From NCBI GenBank assembly GCA_021740645.1, contig JAIOZL010000002.1, positions 1 to 64,000 on the forward strand: a stretch of 64,000 nt of DNA, written 5' to 3'. Under the pieces are notes generated by a model that was not told the DNA's origin, did no database searches, and saw only the letters and a program-made list of their open reading frames with translations. This document shows, in pieces, positions 18,695 through 28,707 of the stretch (within the stretch, counting starts at the first letter, position 1; each line of letters opens with the position of its first letter). Made by a program: the position numbers and the translations under genes. The DNA is from Bacteroidales bacterium (GTDB taxonomy: Bacteria > Bacteroidota > Bacteroidia > Bacteroidales > JAADJA01).

Positions 18695-19546
18695 TTAGCG
18701 CCTTCTGTTAAGCATAGAAATTTGGTCGGCTATCAATCCGATAAAAAACAGGAACATCCCTAAAACACTGAGTAAAATAGCAGTATTTGAAAAACGGCCA
18801 AACAGGAAATAACCGTATAAGCCAAAGCCCACCCCGAGTAAAAATGAAATTAAACTTGCCGGGAAAAATATTTTTAAAGGATTAAAAAGCATGATTATCC
18901 TGAAAATGAGCAGGGTGGTTTTTGCCCCATCCTTAGCAAATTTCACGTTGCTTTTTCTCCCCACCCTTTCACTTACTTTAATTGGAAATGTTCCTATGGT
19001 ATAGCCTTCTTTAAGAAAAGCAAGGGTGGAGGTGGTTGAGAACGAAAACCCATTCGGCATCAGGTGAAGCATCTCTGAAATAATCTTCCTGTTGAATCCC
19101 CTGAAACCCGAATTATAATCAGGCAATTTTTGCTCCACCATATATTCCCCTATCCATCGTATTATCTTTTTTCCTGATTGTCGGTTTTTCACCTGGAAAG
19201 AATCATCGGTGCGTTCACCAATAACCATATCGTAATCATCCAGCATATCTATAATTTTCTGAATATGGGTTGGGTCGTGCTGGCCATCGCTATCCAAAAT
19301 GATGACTTTATCCCCCTGCGCTTTTCGTATGCCTGTTTTTAAGGCAGCGCCATAACCCTTGTTTACATTATGATTATATAATTTTACCGGATATTCTGAA
19401 ATAATTTTACCCGTATCGTCTGATGAACCGTCGTTGATATAGAGGATTTCGTAACCTGAAGGTAAATTGAGTTTAATAAATTTTTCGAGGCCGGAACGAA
19501 TGGCTTCTTCTTCATTATATGCGGGTACGACTATGGATACATTCAT
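18695..19546 (-). CDS. family 2 glycosyltransferase, polyprenyl-phosphate hexosyltransferase type (GtrB/DPM-like)
   Basis: It is 283 aa. The GT-A domain has 'IVVPAYNEEEAI' (6-17), 'NDGSSDDT' and the metal-binding 'DSDGQHD' (85-91). The C-terminal 60 residues hold two membrane helices. This layout is that of enzymes which load a sugar onto polyprenyl phosphate for later use by GT-C transferases, and a GT-C-like gene lies directly downstream on the opposite strand and another upstream on the same strand. Confidence 0.85.
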   Translation of the reverse strand: MNVSIVVPAYNEEEAIRSGLEKFIKLNLPSGYEILYINDGSSDDTGKIISEYPVKLYNHNVNKGYGAALKTGIRKAQGDKVIILDSDGQHDPTHIQKIIDMLDDYDMVIGERTDDSFQVKNRQSGKKIIRWIGEYMVEQKLPDYNSGFRGFNRKIISEMLHLMPNGFSFSTTSTLAFLKEGYTIGTFPIKVSERVGRKSNVKFAKDGAKTTLLIFRIIMLFNPLKIFFPASLISFLLGVGFGLYGYFLFGRFSNTAILLSVLGMFLFFIGLIADQISMLNRRR

Positions 19547-19568
19547 AATATTAAATTGGCGATATTTT

Positions 19569-20960
19569 TTATCCCTGACGATATTTCAGGTAAAAGTTTT
19601 TTAATTGGTGATAGTTCCGGTCGAAAAATATAGCAAGGGCTAAAAAAATTAATATCCACCCTATCCTGGATTGAAACCTGTCAATAACCGTAGCCAGGGT
19701 GCCAAAAACGATTGCATTGGAAATTGCACCCATGATGATAACAAGGTAGAATATCCTTTCTAAGGGATTAATTTTGCCCATAAATATCAATAGTATAAGA
19801 TATAAAATCGACAGGGAATAAAGTAAATAATATATTTGGTTGACCAATGTTAAAGAAAGTTTATCCCAATATTGTAAGGTAGATTTATATGACTGGAAAT
19901 CTATCGGAAATCCATTTTCTATTGCAATAAATGGTCCCGAGCCAGAAAGTTTTGGCACCGCCACTATTGAAATCCGGAAGAATTGTTTGGCTGAGGAATA
20001 AATGCTTTTCGCAAAATAAGTATAGATGTATTTTGGCTTAGAAATAATTTCTTGCGTAATAAAGTTATATTCCTCCTCTACTTCTTGCCAATACTTAAAT
20101 TTATTAAAAGGGCTGTTTTCGTTCCAGATAAACCCGCCTGTAGTATTTGGAAATTTTCCCTGGTATTCACATAAAGAAAAATTGTGGTCGATACATGCTG
20201 TTTTTAAATAATCTTCCAGAATTCCATACTCTACAAATTTGGCCATTATTGCACCGTGCTTGTATTTAGCCGTAACAAATCCATTATTAGTATAGTAATT
20301 GTATCCTCTTATTGCGATATTGGAAAGAATTAAAATTGGAAGAATAAGCGACAGGGATAATAAATGATATTGACTTCTGTATTTCCTGTTTGTTAAGTAA
20401 AAAATAAAAATAAAAACGAAGAGTAATAATATCACATAAATATTGGAGAAATGAGAAATGCTTGCCCAAAAGATAAAAATCCCGCTAATAATTCTTGTAA
20501 TTAATTTTGAATCTTTACGAATAAAAAAGTAAACACTTAATATAGCATAGGCTGTAAAAATATCAGGCATAATACGGTTAACATACCATCCCATCCCACT
20601 AAATATGCTCAAAAGAGAAATTATAATAATGTGAACAAGTCTGTAATTAATTTCTTTTTTTGATAGTAGTTCCTTCAGCGAAAAGAAAAGGAAAAAGTTT
20701 AAAATCAACGCCTGTACCACCACAATCATCCAAACTGCCGTTTGCCAGGTAACAGCCCTTATGAATAAAGAATATCCAATAGGGGTGATTGCATAGGTTT
20801 GAAGGCTGCGCGAGGTTTTAAGGTAATGCCCTGAGTCCTGATGTACAATAGGGTAACCATTATAAAGAGAAGGAATAATAAGTATCAAGGTGGTAATTGC
20901 AAAAAAGGCAATACTAATCAGGGTTTTTCGACTCATTATTTTTTTGGCAAAAGTATTCAT
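19569..20960 (-). CDS. multi-pass membrane protein of unknown function
   Basis: It is 463 aa with about ten membrane helices. After the first helix comes 'YNGYPIVHQDSGHYLKTSRSLQTYAITPIGYSL' (in pieces: YNGYPIVHQDSG, then HYLKTSRSL), an external loop with acidic and His residues of the kind seen in GT-C transferases. I do not recognise the family. It lies 23 bases upstream of the polyprenyl-phosphate glycosyltransferase gene and six bases from the PBP1A gene, so all may be cotranscribed. Confidence 0.5.
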   Translation of the reverse strand: MNTFAKKIMSRKTLISIAFFAITTLILIIPSLYNGYPIVHQDSGHYLKTSRSLQTYAITPIGYSLFIRAVTWQTAVWMIVVVQALILNFFLFFSLKELLSKKEINYRLVHIIIISLLSIFSGMGWYVNRIMPDIFTAYAILSVYFFIRKDSKLITRIISGIFIFWASISHFSNIYVILLLFVFIFIFYLTNRKYRSQYHLLSLSLILPILILSNIAIRGYNYYTNNGFVTAKYKHGAIMAKFVEYGILEDYLKTACIDHNFSLCEYQGKFPNTTGGFIWNENSPFNKFKYWQEVEEEYNFITQEIISKPKYIYTYFAKSIYSSAKQFFRISIVAVPKLSGSGPFIAIENGFPIDFQSYKSTLQYWDKLSLTLVNQIYYLLYSLSILYLILLIFMGKINPLERIFYLVIIMGAISNAIVFGTLATVIDRFQSRIGWILIFLALAIFFDRNYHQLKNFYLKYRQG

Positions 20961-20966
20961 TTGTTT

Positions 20967-23228
20967 TTAAAAATCATCGTCATCAACTACCGTTTTAGTG
21001 TTATTGTCATCTTTAAACTTATCGCAATCAATTTCAACAGAAAGGGGCTCAAGGGGTGGTTCAAAATCCCCCATTGAAATGTTAATGGTTGAGTCGGCGT
21101 AAATCTTTTTCATATAAAGTGCCCAGATGGGTAAAGCCATATTGGCCCCCTGCCCCAGATACAATGTACGAAAGTGTGCTGACCGGTCTTCACAGCCTAC
21201 CCATACGCCGGTAGAAAGCTCAGGTGTTAAACCCATAAACCACCCATCGGAGTGATTATTGGTTGTCCCTGTTTTCCCTGCAATGGGATTATCAAATTTA
21301 TAGGTTAATCTAAGCCTGATTCCTGTCCCATAACTTACTACCCCCTTCATCAGGTTCAGCATTAAATATGCTGTTTCCTCACTCATTGCTTCCCTGGTTT
21401 CGGGAACAAAGGATTCAATAACATTCCCATTTTTATCTTCAATACGCATAATAAAAATGGGCTCAATATGAACTCCTTTATTGGCATAACAATTCATTGC
21501 ACCCACCATTTCATATAATGAAATATCTGATGATCCAAGAACGATTGCCGGAACCGGGTCCAGAAAACCGGTTACTCCCATGTTTCTCGCAATTTTTACT
21601 ACTGATTGGGGAGAAAACCGTTTGATCAGCCATCCGGATATCCAGTTATTGGAAGTGGCCAGGGCATATTGTAAGGTGATCTCTGTTCCAATATCATCAG
21701 AGCCCGAGTTTCTTGGCTCCCAGGTGTCACCATTATCCAGGTAAATAATCGGCTGGATATTGGCAAATTTTGAACAGGGGGATAAGCCATTCTGCATAGC
21801 CAGGGTATATAAAAAGGGTTTAAAAGTAGATCCCACCTGCCTGGCGCCCTGTGTTACATGGTCGTATTGAAAATGTTTATAGTCGATGCCTCCCACATAA
21901 GCTTTTACATAACCGGTTTGAGGCTCCATCGACATAAGTCCGGCCTGTAAGAAAAACTTATAATAGTGAATGGAGTCCATAGGAGTCATTACCGTATCTA
22001 TTTCGCCAGCCCAGCTAAAAATAGTCATTGGTGCAGGCGTGTTGAAGCTTAAAATGATGGAATCGGCAGGAACATTATGGGCTTTCAATTTTCTATATCT
22101 TTCGGAACGGCGCATGGCGGCATTCAGAATTTTTTTAATTTCTTCTTTGGCATTTTTTTCAAAATAAAATGGCGCATTGGTATGGCCTTTCCAGTGCTTG
22201 TAAAAAGTTGGCTGCAGGTCTTTCGATAAGTGGTCCACAACTGCTTCTTCAGCATATTGTTGCATACGGCTATCAATGGTCGTAAATATTTTTAAGCCAT
22301 CTTTGTAAAGATCATAGGGATTACCATCTGCCTTAATATGTGTGGCACACCATTGTTTTAGCTTTCCACGCAAATATTCCCTGAAATAGGTAGCCTGGCC
22401 GGTCAGGTGGCTTTGTCGCTTAAAGTTCGACATGTCAACAGGAATGAGCTTAATCGAATCACAGGCCTCTTCTTCGAGGAAACCATATTTTACCATCTGA
22501 TTTAGCACCACATTCCTTCTTTCCTGCACCAACTCAGGCCTTCTGACAGGGTTGTACAAGGCTGAATTTTTCAACATCCCGATGAGCATAGCGGATTGCT
22601 CTATTTTAAGCGAATCAGGGGTAACATTGAAGTAAATTTTAGCAGCAGACTTAATCCCTACTGCATTGTTTACAAAATCAAATTTATTGAGATATAAAGT
22701 AATGATTTCTTCTTTTGAATATCGCTGCTCCAGCTTTGTGGCAATAACCCATTCATTTAGTTTCTGTAAAACCCGCCTGGTTTTTGAATTTGGAACTTCA
22801 TGAAAAAGTAATTTTGAAAACTGTTGGGTAATGGTACTTCCTCCGCCTTTATTCTGGCCCATCAAAGCGCCTGCTACAGCGCGGCCAAGGGCTTTAAAAT
22901 CAATGCCGGAATGTGAGAAAAAACGAATATCCTCAGTAGCGATCAGTGCAGCGATCAAGTTGGTATCAAGCTCGCCATAAGTAGCATCCGAGCGGTTTTC
23001 TATGAAATATTTCCCCAGCAAATAACCATCTGAGGAGTAAACTTCAGAGGCAAGGTTACTTTTCGGATTTTCCAATTCTTCAAAAGTAGGAATGTATCCA
23101 AGCCTTCCTTGTGAAATAAGGGTAAAAAGTAAAATTACCGCCAGGATGGCGAAAGTAAAAAGTGACCAGAAGATGAGGATATATTTTCGATATCCAGACT
23201 TGTTTTTTGTTTGTGCTTCCTGTTCCAA
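20967..23228 (-). CDS. penicillin-binding protein 1A, bifunctional transglycosylase/transpeptidase
   Basis: It is 753 aa. After a membrane anchor (about 15-40) comes the GT51 domain with 'ATEDIRFFSHSG' (catalytic Glu99) and 'GGSTITQQFSKLL'. The transpeptidase domain carries S467-T-F-K470, S526-N-N and K652-T-G. It builds and cross-links peptidoglycan in the periplasm. The start is TTG at 23228; an in-frame stop lies three codons upstream and no ATG lies near, so the TTG is well supported. A -7 box is at 23271-23278. The acidic C-terminus (rich in Asp) is typical of Bacteroidota copies. Confidence 0.95.
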   Translation of the reverse strand: MEQEAQTKNKSGYRKYILIFWSLFTFAILAVILLFTLISQGRLGYIPTFEELENPKSNLASEVYSSDGYLLGKYFIENRSDATYGELDTNLIAALIATEDIRFFSHSGIDFKALGRAVAGALMGQNKGGGSTITQQFSKLLFHEVPNSKTRRVLQKLNEWVIATKLEQRYSKEEIITLYLNKFDFVNNAVGIKSAAKIYFNVTPDSLKIEQSAMLIGMLKNSALYNPVRRPELVQERRNVVLNQMVKYGFLEEEACDSIKLIPVDMSNFKRQSHLTGQATYFREYLRGKLKQWCATHIKADGNPYDLYKDGLKIFTTIDSRMQQYAEEAVVDHLSKDLQPTFYKHWKGHTNAPFYFEKNAKEEIKKILNAAMRRSERYRKLKAHNVPADSIILSFNTPAPMTIFSWAGEIDTVMTPMDSIHYYKFFLQAGLMSMEPQTGYVKAYVGGIDYKHFQYDHVTQGARQVGSTFKPFLYTLAMQNGLSPCSKFANIQPIIYLDNGDTWEPRNSGSDDIGTEITLQYALATSNNWISGWLIKRFSPQSVVKIARNMGVTGFLDPVPAIVLGSSDISLYEMVGAMNCYANKGVHIEPIFIMRIEDKNGNVIESFVPETREAMSEETAYLMLNLMKGVVSYGTGIRLRLTYKFDNPIAGKTGTTNNHSDGWFMGLTPELSTGVWVGCEDRSAHFRTLYLGQGANMALPIWALYMKKIYADSTINISMGDFEPPLEPLSVEIDCDKFKDDNNTKTVVDDDDF

Positions 23229-23270
23229 CCGTATCTAATATTAGTAATGAAATCTTGATCAAATAAACTT

Positions 23271-23278
23271 CAAAAGTA
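23271..23278 (-). promoter_or_regulatory. -7 promoter element for the PBP1A gene
   Basis: TACTTTTG on the minus strand matches TAnnTTTG. The predicted transcript start is near 23264, about 36 bases before the TTG start. Confidence 0.45.
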
Positions 23279-23297
23279 AAAATTTATTATCAGATGA

Positions 23298-24536
23298 CTA
23301 TGAAATGAGTTCCTTCCTAAGCATGTTTAGCGCAGTTAGAGCAGCCCGTTGAATATTTCGTTCGCGCTGGTCACCCATCTGGTATTTTTTTGCAAAGGTT
23401 TTTATTGGTGTAGAAACAGCTATCCAGGTTGTTCCCACAGGTTTTTCCGGTGTTCCACCGCCAGGCCCGGCAATACCGGTGGTAGCAATGGCGCAATCCG
23501 TTTTTAATACTTTTCTTGCACCTTCGGCCATTTGCTGCGATACAGACTCACTCACTGCGCCAAACTCAATAAGACTTTGCTCTTTTACTCCAAGTATATG
23601 TTGTTTTACATCGTTGGCGTAAGCCACTATGCTTCCTCTATAATAATCGGAGCTTCCTGCAACAGAAGTGATCATTTGGGCAATACTTCCTCCTGTGCAG
23701 CTTTCCGCAGTAGATACACTCCATCCTTTCGCTTTTAACAATTGTCCAACAACCTGCTCAAGAGTATCCTTATCATACCCAAATATGTCATCAGCCAACA
23801 GCTCTTTTACCCTGGAAAGTTCATTAGCTATTAATCTTTGAGATTGTTCATTGTTTTCGCCATATACTGATAATCTAAGCCTGACCATCCCCGGTTTTGG
23901 CAGGTAAGCCAGTTTAACGCCTTTGGGAAGAGCATCTTCCCAATCTTTTAAAATTTGAGCCAGGATAGATTCGGGGATACCCTGTGTTAAAATTGTTTTA
24001 TGCAGGACACTTTGAGTATGAAACTCCTTTTTCAATTTAGGTATAATGTAATCCAACATCATACCCTTCATTTCGTAAGGGACTCCCGGCATAGAGATAA
24101 AAACCTTCCCCTCCTTTTCGAACCACATTCCAGGAGCTGTTCCGTGATTATTTATAATTGGAATACATGAAGCAGGGACCATAGCCTGTTCTTTTGAAAG
24201 GCGGGATGTGTTTCGTCCAAATTTTTTAAAAAGTTCGGTGATGCTATCAAAAACCTCAGGCTTATATACCAGTTCGGTTTTAAAATATTGGGTTAAGGTG
24301 TGCTTCGTGATGTCGTCATTAGTGGGACCCAGTCCGCCTGTTATTAAAATGAGTTGTGCTCGTTGGGAGGCTTCATCAAGAGCTTTAAAAATGTGGTTCT
24401 GTTCATCAGAAATGCTGCTTATCTGGCACACCCTGATGCCAGCATTATTGAGCGCTTGTGCCATCCAGCTTGCATTGGTATTCACCACCTGCCCCACTAG
24501 CAATTCATCTCCAATTGAAATTATTTCTGCAAGCAT
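23298..24536 (-). CDS. cinA: CinA-family protein (competence/damage-inducible protein, NMN deamidase)
   Basis: It is 412 aa, the usual length. The N-terminal MoaB-like domain has 'ISIGDELLVGQVVNTN', 'ITGGLGPTNDDITK' and 'MPGVPYEMKGMM'. The C-terminal amidase domain has 'STAESCTGGSIAQMITSVAGSSDYYRG' (in parts) and 'ATTGIAGPGGGTPEKPVGT', the signature of nicotinamide mononucleotide deamidase. It acts in cytoplasmic pyridine nucleotide recycling. It is the first gene upstream of PBP1A on the minus strand, with a 69-base gap. Confidence 0.95.
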   Translation of the reverse strand: MLAEIISIGDELLVGQVVNTNASWMAQALNNAGIRVCQISSISDEQNHIFKALDEASQRAQLILITGGLGPTNDDITKHTLTQYFKTELVYKPEVFDSITELFKKFGRNTSRLSKEQAMVPASCIPIINNHGTAPGMWFEKEGKVFISMPGVPYEMKGMMLDYIIPKLKKEFHTQSVLHKTILTQGIPESILAQILKDWEDALPKGVKLAYLPKPGMVRLRLSVYGENNEQSQRLIANELSRVKELLADDIFGYDKDTLEQVVGQLLKAKGWSVSTAESCTGGSIAQMITSVAGSSDYYRGSIVAYANDVKQHILGVKEQSLIEFGAVSESVSQQMAEGARKVLKTDCAIATTGIAGPGGGTPEKPVGTTWIAVSTPIKTFAKKYQMGDQRERNIQRAALTALNMLRKELIS

Positions 24537-24564
24537 ACGATAATATGATTATTTAAAAATTGAT

Positions 24565-24572
24565 TACGTTTG
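24565..24572 (+). promoter_or_regulatory. -7 promoter element for the nucleoside phosphorylase gene
   Basis: TACGTTTG, a full match to TAnnTTTG; predicted transcript start near 24579, 28 bases before the ATG at 24607. Confidence 0.5.
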
Positions 24573-24606
24573 TACCAAGTTTCGGTAAAAATAATAATAA
24601 ATCGGA

Positions 24607-25500
24607 ATGGGAAAAGCTAAAATTATTCAGGATTCAGAATTGATCCTCAATCCAAACGGAACCATTTATCACTTAAATCTTCGGCCTGAAAATATTGCAG
24701 GTACCATTATTTTGGTGGGTGATCCGGGACGGGTGGAGAAGATTAGTAAAAAGTTCGACCATGTGGAGTTCATGGGGCAGAACAGGGAAATTTGTACACA
24801 TACCGGAGTTTATAAAAACAAACGCTTAAGTGTTATTTCTACGGGTATGGGCACAGACAACATTGACATTGTGGTAAATGAACTGGATGCCCTTGTGAAT
24901 ATTGATTTAAATACCCGCATCATTAAACCTAAGCATACAAGGCTAAACCTTATCCGCCTGGGAACTTCGGGGGCTCTGCAACCCGACATCCCATTAAATG
25001 CATTTATTGTCTCGGAATATGGCCTGGGCCTTGACGGGCTCTTACACTTTTATAAGGTAAATGACGATATCCTTGAACAGGATATGGTTCAATATTTTGA
25101 GGAAACCCTGGCCCGGGATTCCAGGGTGGCAAGCCCATATGCTGTGGGTGCGGACAAGGAATTACTCGCCTTATTTGAGAATAAAAAAGTGCATAAAGGG
25201 ATTACCATAACAGCCCCCGGGTTTTATGGCCCGCAGGGGAGGGAATTGCGCATTCCTCTTGCTTTTCCTGATTTTAACGATCAGCTTAAATCATTTAGAT
25301 ATAAAGAGAATCGGATACTCAACTATGAAATGGAAACCTCAGCCTTGTATGCCCTGGCTAAGACTTTAGGACATCGGGCAATAACCATTTGTGTAGCCAT
25401 AGCAAACAGGGAACGACGAGAAATTAACCAAAACTATCATACAGCAATCGATGAGTTGATCGGGTTGGTATTGAATAAGATTGTATCCATCGCAGAATAA
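24607..25500 (+). CDS. nucleoside phosphorylase (PNP/UDP family, uridine phosphorylase-like)
   Basis: It is 297 aa. 'ILVGDPGRVEKISKKF', 'STGMGTDNIDIVVNEL', 'LGTSGALQPDIPL' and 'NYEMETSALYALAKTLGHRAITICV' follow the PNP_UDP_1 pattern, with the Met-Glu ribose-binding pair in 'YEMET'. It should cleave nucleosides with phosphate in the cytoplasm. The length and the 'NRERREINQNY' tail fit the Bacteroidota uridine phosphorylase-like branch, but base preference cannot be fixed by eye. Confidence 0.85.
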   Translation: MGKAKIIQDSELILNPNGTIYHLNLRPENIAGTIILVGDPGRVEKISKKFDHVEFMGQNREICTHTGVYKNKRLSVISTGMGTDNIDIVVNELDALVNIDLNTRIIKPKHTRLNLIRLGTSGALQPDIPLNAFIVSEYGLGLDGLLHFYKVNDDILEQDMVQYFEETLARDSRVASPYAVGADKELLALFENKKVHKGITITAPGFYGPQGRELRIPLAFPDFNDQLKSFRYKENRILNYEMETSALYALAKTLGHRAITICVAIANRERREINQNYHTAIDELIGLVLNKIVSIAE

Positions 25501-25505
25501 TACTT

Positions 25506-25537
25506 TTTGGGAAATAGAGTTTGTTTTATTATCTTGC
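25506..25537 (+). promoter_or_regulatory. promoter of the TPR sensor kinase gene
   Basis: TTTG at 25506-25509, then 20 bases, then TATCTTGC at 25530-25537. Spacing is ideal; the -7 differs slightly from TAnnTTTG. The predicted transcript start is near 25543. Confidence 0.45.
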
Positions 25538-25549
25538 AATACATTATGC

Positions 25550-28500
25550 ATGACTATTTCAACCTTATTTAGCATGAGCCCTAACAGGATTATATTAATA
25601 ATTGGTTTTTATTTGTGCCTTTCAATGTCTTTCTCACAGGACAGTGCAAAGATAAAGCGAATAGATAGTTTGCAAAATCTATTTGATCAGGCCAGGCCAG
25701 GTGATAAACCTCAGATCCTGCAATTTATTGCCAAAGAATATTTAGCCCAAAACCCAGATACAGCAAAGGAGTATATAAATAGAGCTGTTTTTATTGCCCT
25801 CGAATTGAACGATTCAAATTTAATGGTTCAGGCTTATCAAAACCAGGGCAATTTATATGATCTTTTATATGAATATACTAACTCTGCAAATGCTTTTGTT
25901 AAAGCCGTTGAGATAAGAAAGAACCTTGCCAGGGATACTACCTTAATAAACCTGATAATTAAAACAGCACGCGCACTGGGCCATGCAGGTAAATTTGATA
26001 AGGCAGAGGTATTTTTATTAGATGCCCTCGCGATTTGCCAAAAACAAGGAATCCAAAATGAGCTCTGTGAATTGTATTTTTCCATGGGTAACCTGTATCA
26101 TTCTTCCGGCAATTATCAACTGGCTGCAAGGTACTTTTTACTCGCTGAAAATGAGTCTAAAAAGGAGAAAGATGATGTTTTTCTGGCAGATATTCTCAAT
26201 AATTCCGGTGTACTATATAGCGATATTGGGAGTTATGAAAAAGCTTTGGAATATTATATGAAGTCTCTTGAACTTTATGAAAAACATGAAGATAAAAAGG
26301 GCATTGCCCAAACTCTTAACAATATTGGGATTGTATATTATGATTGGGGTAATAAAGAGAAATCGCTGGAATATTATCAGAAATCTTTAAACATTGAAGT
26401 AGAATTGGGTAACAAACAGGGCATAGCCGACTCATATAATAATATTGGAATTGTATACAGTGAATGGAATCAAAATGAATTGGCTATAAGTTATTATAAC
26501 AAAGCACTTGATATTTACAAATTATTTAATGATTCCCTTGGGATTTCGAATGCAAAAAATAATATTGGTGAAAGCTATGCGGAATTGGGGAATTACGAGC
26601 TTGCTCTTAAATTTTTAAATGAGTCCTTATTGATTGAAAAAAAATTCGGAAACCTTAGTGGGGTTGCTGAATCTTTATTAACAATTGGTAATGTCTGCTT
26701 CTTATCAAATGAACTCCGAAAAGCATTAAGTTATAATGATAAAAGCTTTAAAATAGCCGATTCTGGAAATTTCGTACCCATATTAAAATTAAACCATGAA
26801 CTCTATTACAAGATTTATAAGCAACAAAACATATTTGAAAAAGCATTATATCACTACACCCTTTTCGAGTCAATAAAAGATGAGGAGTATAACGAGCAGT
26901 TTATTGAACATCTCACTAAACTGCAGTTGAAACATGAGATTGACCGGAAGGAAAAGGAAAGAAAAATCATTGAACAGGAATTTGAAAAAAAGGAAAATCA
27001 GGCCCTGACCCAACAAATTTATCTCATAATCATTTTTGTATTAATGATCGTATTTGGCATTCTGGTATATTACGATATCAGGTCCAAAATTAATGCAAAC
27101 AATAAGCTTAAAGCAATAAATAATGAATTGTTTTCTCAAAAAGCGAAGCTTTCAGATACCTTATTTCAGCTGCAAAAAAGTGAAAGTAAATACAGAAACC
27201 TGGTAGAAAATTCCCCCTCGGGTATTTTGTATATCGATAACATGGGCAACATCCTTGAGGCAAACCAAAAGCTATTACAAATTTTGGATTTACCAGACGA
27301 AAAGGAGACGCAGAAAATCAATATTCTTGAATTTGAGCCATTCAGTGGGATCGGCTTTTCTAAAGAAATCAAAGAATGTATAAAGTCGGGTTCATCTTTT
27401 ACGAGTGAAAAAGATTATGTTTCTGATAGGGGTAAAAAGGCCGTTCTGAAGTATACCATTAACCCAATAAAAACTTCTGATGAAAGCGTAGGGAGCCTGA
27501 TCATAAATATCGAAGATATCAGTGAGACAAGGGAAACAGAAAGACTGAGGCATGAAACGGAAGAGAAATACCGCATGTTAGTGGAAAACTCATTACAGGC
27601 GATGTTGATCATTCAGGATGCCAAACTAATATTCGGGAACTCTAAGGTGGAAGAGCTAACTAATTATTCTTTTGAAGAATTGTCGTTAAAAGGCAATAAC
27701 TGGTTAAAATTATTAATCCATCCCGACGACTTAAAACGCTCGCTTAAAAACGTTTTGGGGGCCTTAAAGGGGTTGGAAACAGAAGCAAGAAATGAGTACC
27801 GTATTTTACGTAAAGATGAGGCTGTAAGATGGATAGAAACACTGGGAGTTGTGGTTGATTACCAGGGCAAGCCTGCTATTCTGATGGTGGCCGTAGACAT
27901 TACAAAGCGTAAAACATCTGAACAATTCCTTTTGCAATCGGAGAAACAATTAAAAGAGGCAAATGCAATGAAAGATAAGTTCTTCTCGATTATTGCCCAT
28001 GATCTGAAAAACCCATTTAGCTCTATTTTGGGTTTTGCCAACCTTTTATATGAAGCCTACGATAATTTTGAAGAAAGACAACGCAAGAACTTTATAAAAA
28101 ATATTTGTGAAGCTTCTGAAAACACCTTTAAATTACTTCAAAATCTTTTAGAGTGGTCACGGACCCAAACAGGCAATATTGAATACAGGCCTGAGAAAAT
28201 TGATATAAATAATTTAGTTAATGAGAATATCTCCATTTTAAGAACCAGCCTGAAAAATAAAAATTTGTCGGTTATTTCTGAAATTCCTTTTAATGCCGTT
28301 GCCATGGCTGATGAGAATATGATAAAAACAGTAGTCAGGAATTTGCTTTCCAATGCCATTAAGTTTACAAAACCTGGCGGAGAAATAAAAATCACAGTGG
28401 TTAAAAACGAGGACTATTTTAAGATAAGTGTAAAAGATAATGGAATTGGTATCGAAAAAGAAAACCTGGCAAAACTTTTTAGAATTGATGATCAATACCG

Positions 28501-28651
28501 AACCATCGGAACATTGAACGAGACAGGCTCCGGCATTGGCTTACTCCTCTGCAAAGAGTTTGTGGTTAAAAACAAGGGAGAAATTAAAGCTGAAAGCACA
28601 AAAGGGGTGGGCAGTGTGTTTTCTTTTACCCTTCCGGCGGCTAAATCTTAA
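25550..28651 (+). CDS. sensor histidine kinase with TPR repeats and PAS domains
   Basis: I place the start at ATG 25550 or the next ATG at 25574 (MSPNRIILIIGFYLCLSMSFSQ, a signal peptide). The longer reading from 25481 overlaps the previous gene and the promoter. A periplasmic region of about eight TPRs ('NNIGIVYYDWGNKEKSLEYYQKSL' type) is followed by a coiled coil, a membrane helix ('YLIIIFVLMIVFGILVYY'), two PAS domains (about 570-690 and 700-820 of the long frame), a HisKA domain with the phosphorylated His in 'IIAHDLKNPF' (His817 from 25550), and an HATPase domain ('NLLSNAIKFTKPGG', 'DNGIGIEKENL', 'GSGIGLLLCKEF'). It is about 1033 aa with no receiver domain and no adjacent regulator, so its partner is elsewhere. 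The signal is unknown. Confidence 0.9.
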   Translation: MTISTLFSMSPNRIILIIGFYLCLSMSFSQDSAKIKRIDSLQNLFDQARPGDKPQILQFIAKEYLAQNPDTAKEYINRAVFIALELNDSNLMVQAYQNQGNLYDLLYEYTNSANAFVKAVEIRKNLARDTTLINLIIKTARALGHAGKFDKAEVFLLDALAICQKQGIQNELCELYFSMGNLYHSSGNYQLAARYFLLAENESKKEKDDVFLADILNNSGVLYSDIGSYEKALEYYMKSLELYEKHEDKKGIAQTLNNIGIVYYDWGNKEKSLEYYQKSLNIEVELGNKQGIADSYNNIGIVYSEWNQNELAISYYNKALDIYKLFNDSLGISNAKNNIGESYAELGNYELALKFLNESLLIEKKFGNLSGVAESLLTIGNVCFLSNELRKALSYNDKSFKIADSGNFVPILKLNHELYYKIYKQQNIFEKALYHYTLFESIKDEEYNEQFIEHLTKLQLKHEIDRKEKERKIIEQEFEKKENQALTQQIYLIIIFVLMIVFGILVYYDIRSKINANNKLKAINNELFSQKAKLSDTLFQLQKSESKYRNLVENSPSGILYIDNMGNILEANQKLLQILDLPDEKETQKINILEFEPFSGIGFSKEIKECIKSGSSFTSEKDYVSDRGKKAVLKYTINPIKTSDESVGSLIINIEDISETRETERLRHETEEKYRMLVENSLQAMLIIQDAKLIFGNSKVEELTNYSFEELSLKGNNWLKLLIHPDDLKRSLKNVLGALKGLETEARNEYRILRKDEAVRWIETLGVVVDYQGKPAILMVAVDITKRKTSEQFLLQSEKQLKEANAMKDKFFSIIAHDLKNPFSSILGFANLLYEAYDNFEERQRKNFIKNICEASENTFKLLQNLLEWSRTQTGNIEYRPEKIDINNLVNENISILRTSLKNKNLSVISEIPFNAVAMADENMIKTVVRNLLSNAIKFTKPGGEIKITVVKNEDYFKISVKDNGIGIEKENLAKLFRIDDQYRTIGTLNETGSGIGLLLCKEFVVKNKGEIKAESTKGVGSVFSFTLPAAKS

Positions 28652-28657
28652 TCCTTG

Positions 28658-28688
28658 CTTGTTATATCTCCGAACTTTTTTATTTTTG
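28658..28688 (+). promoter_or_regulatory. promoter of the SirB1-like gene
   Basis: CTTG (28658-28661), 19 bases, then TATTTTTG (28681-28688). Near-ideal spacing and a perfect -7; transcript start expected near 28695. Confidence 0.5.
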
Positions 28689-28707
28689 CCTCCAAATAGT
28701 GTAGCAT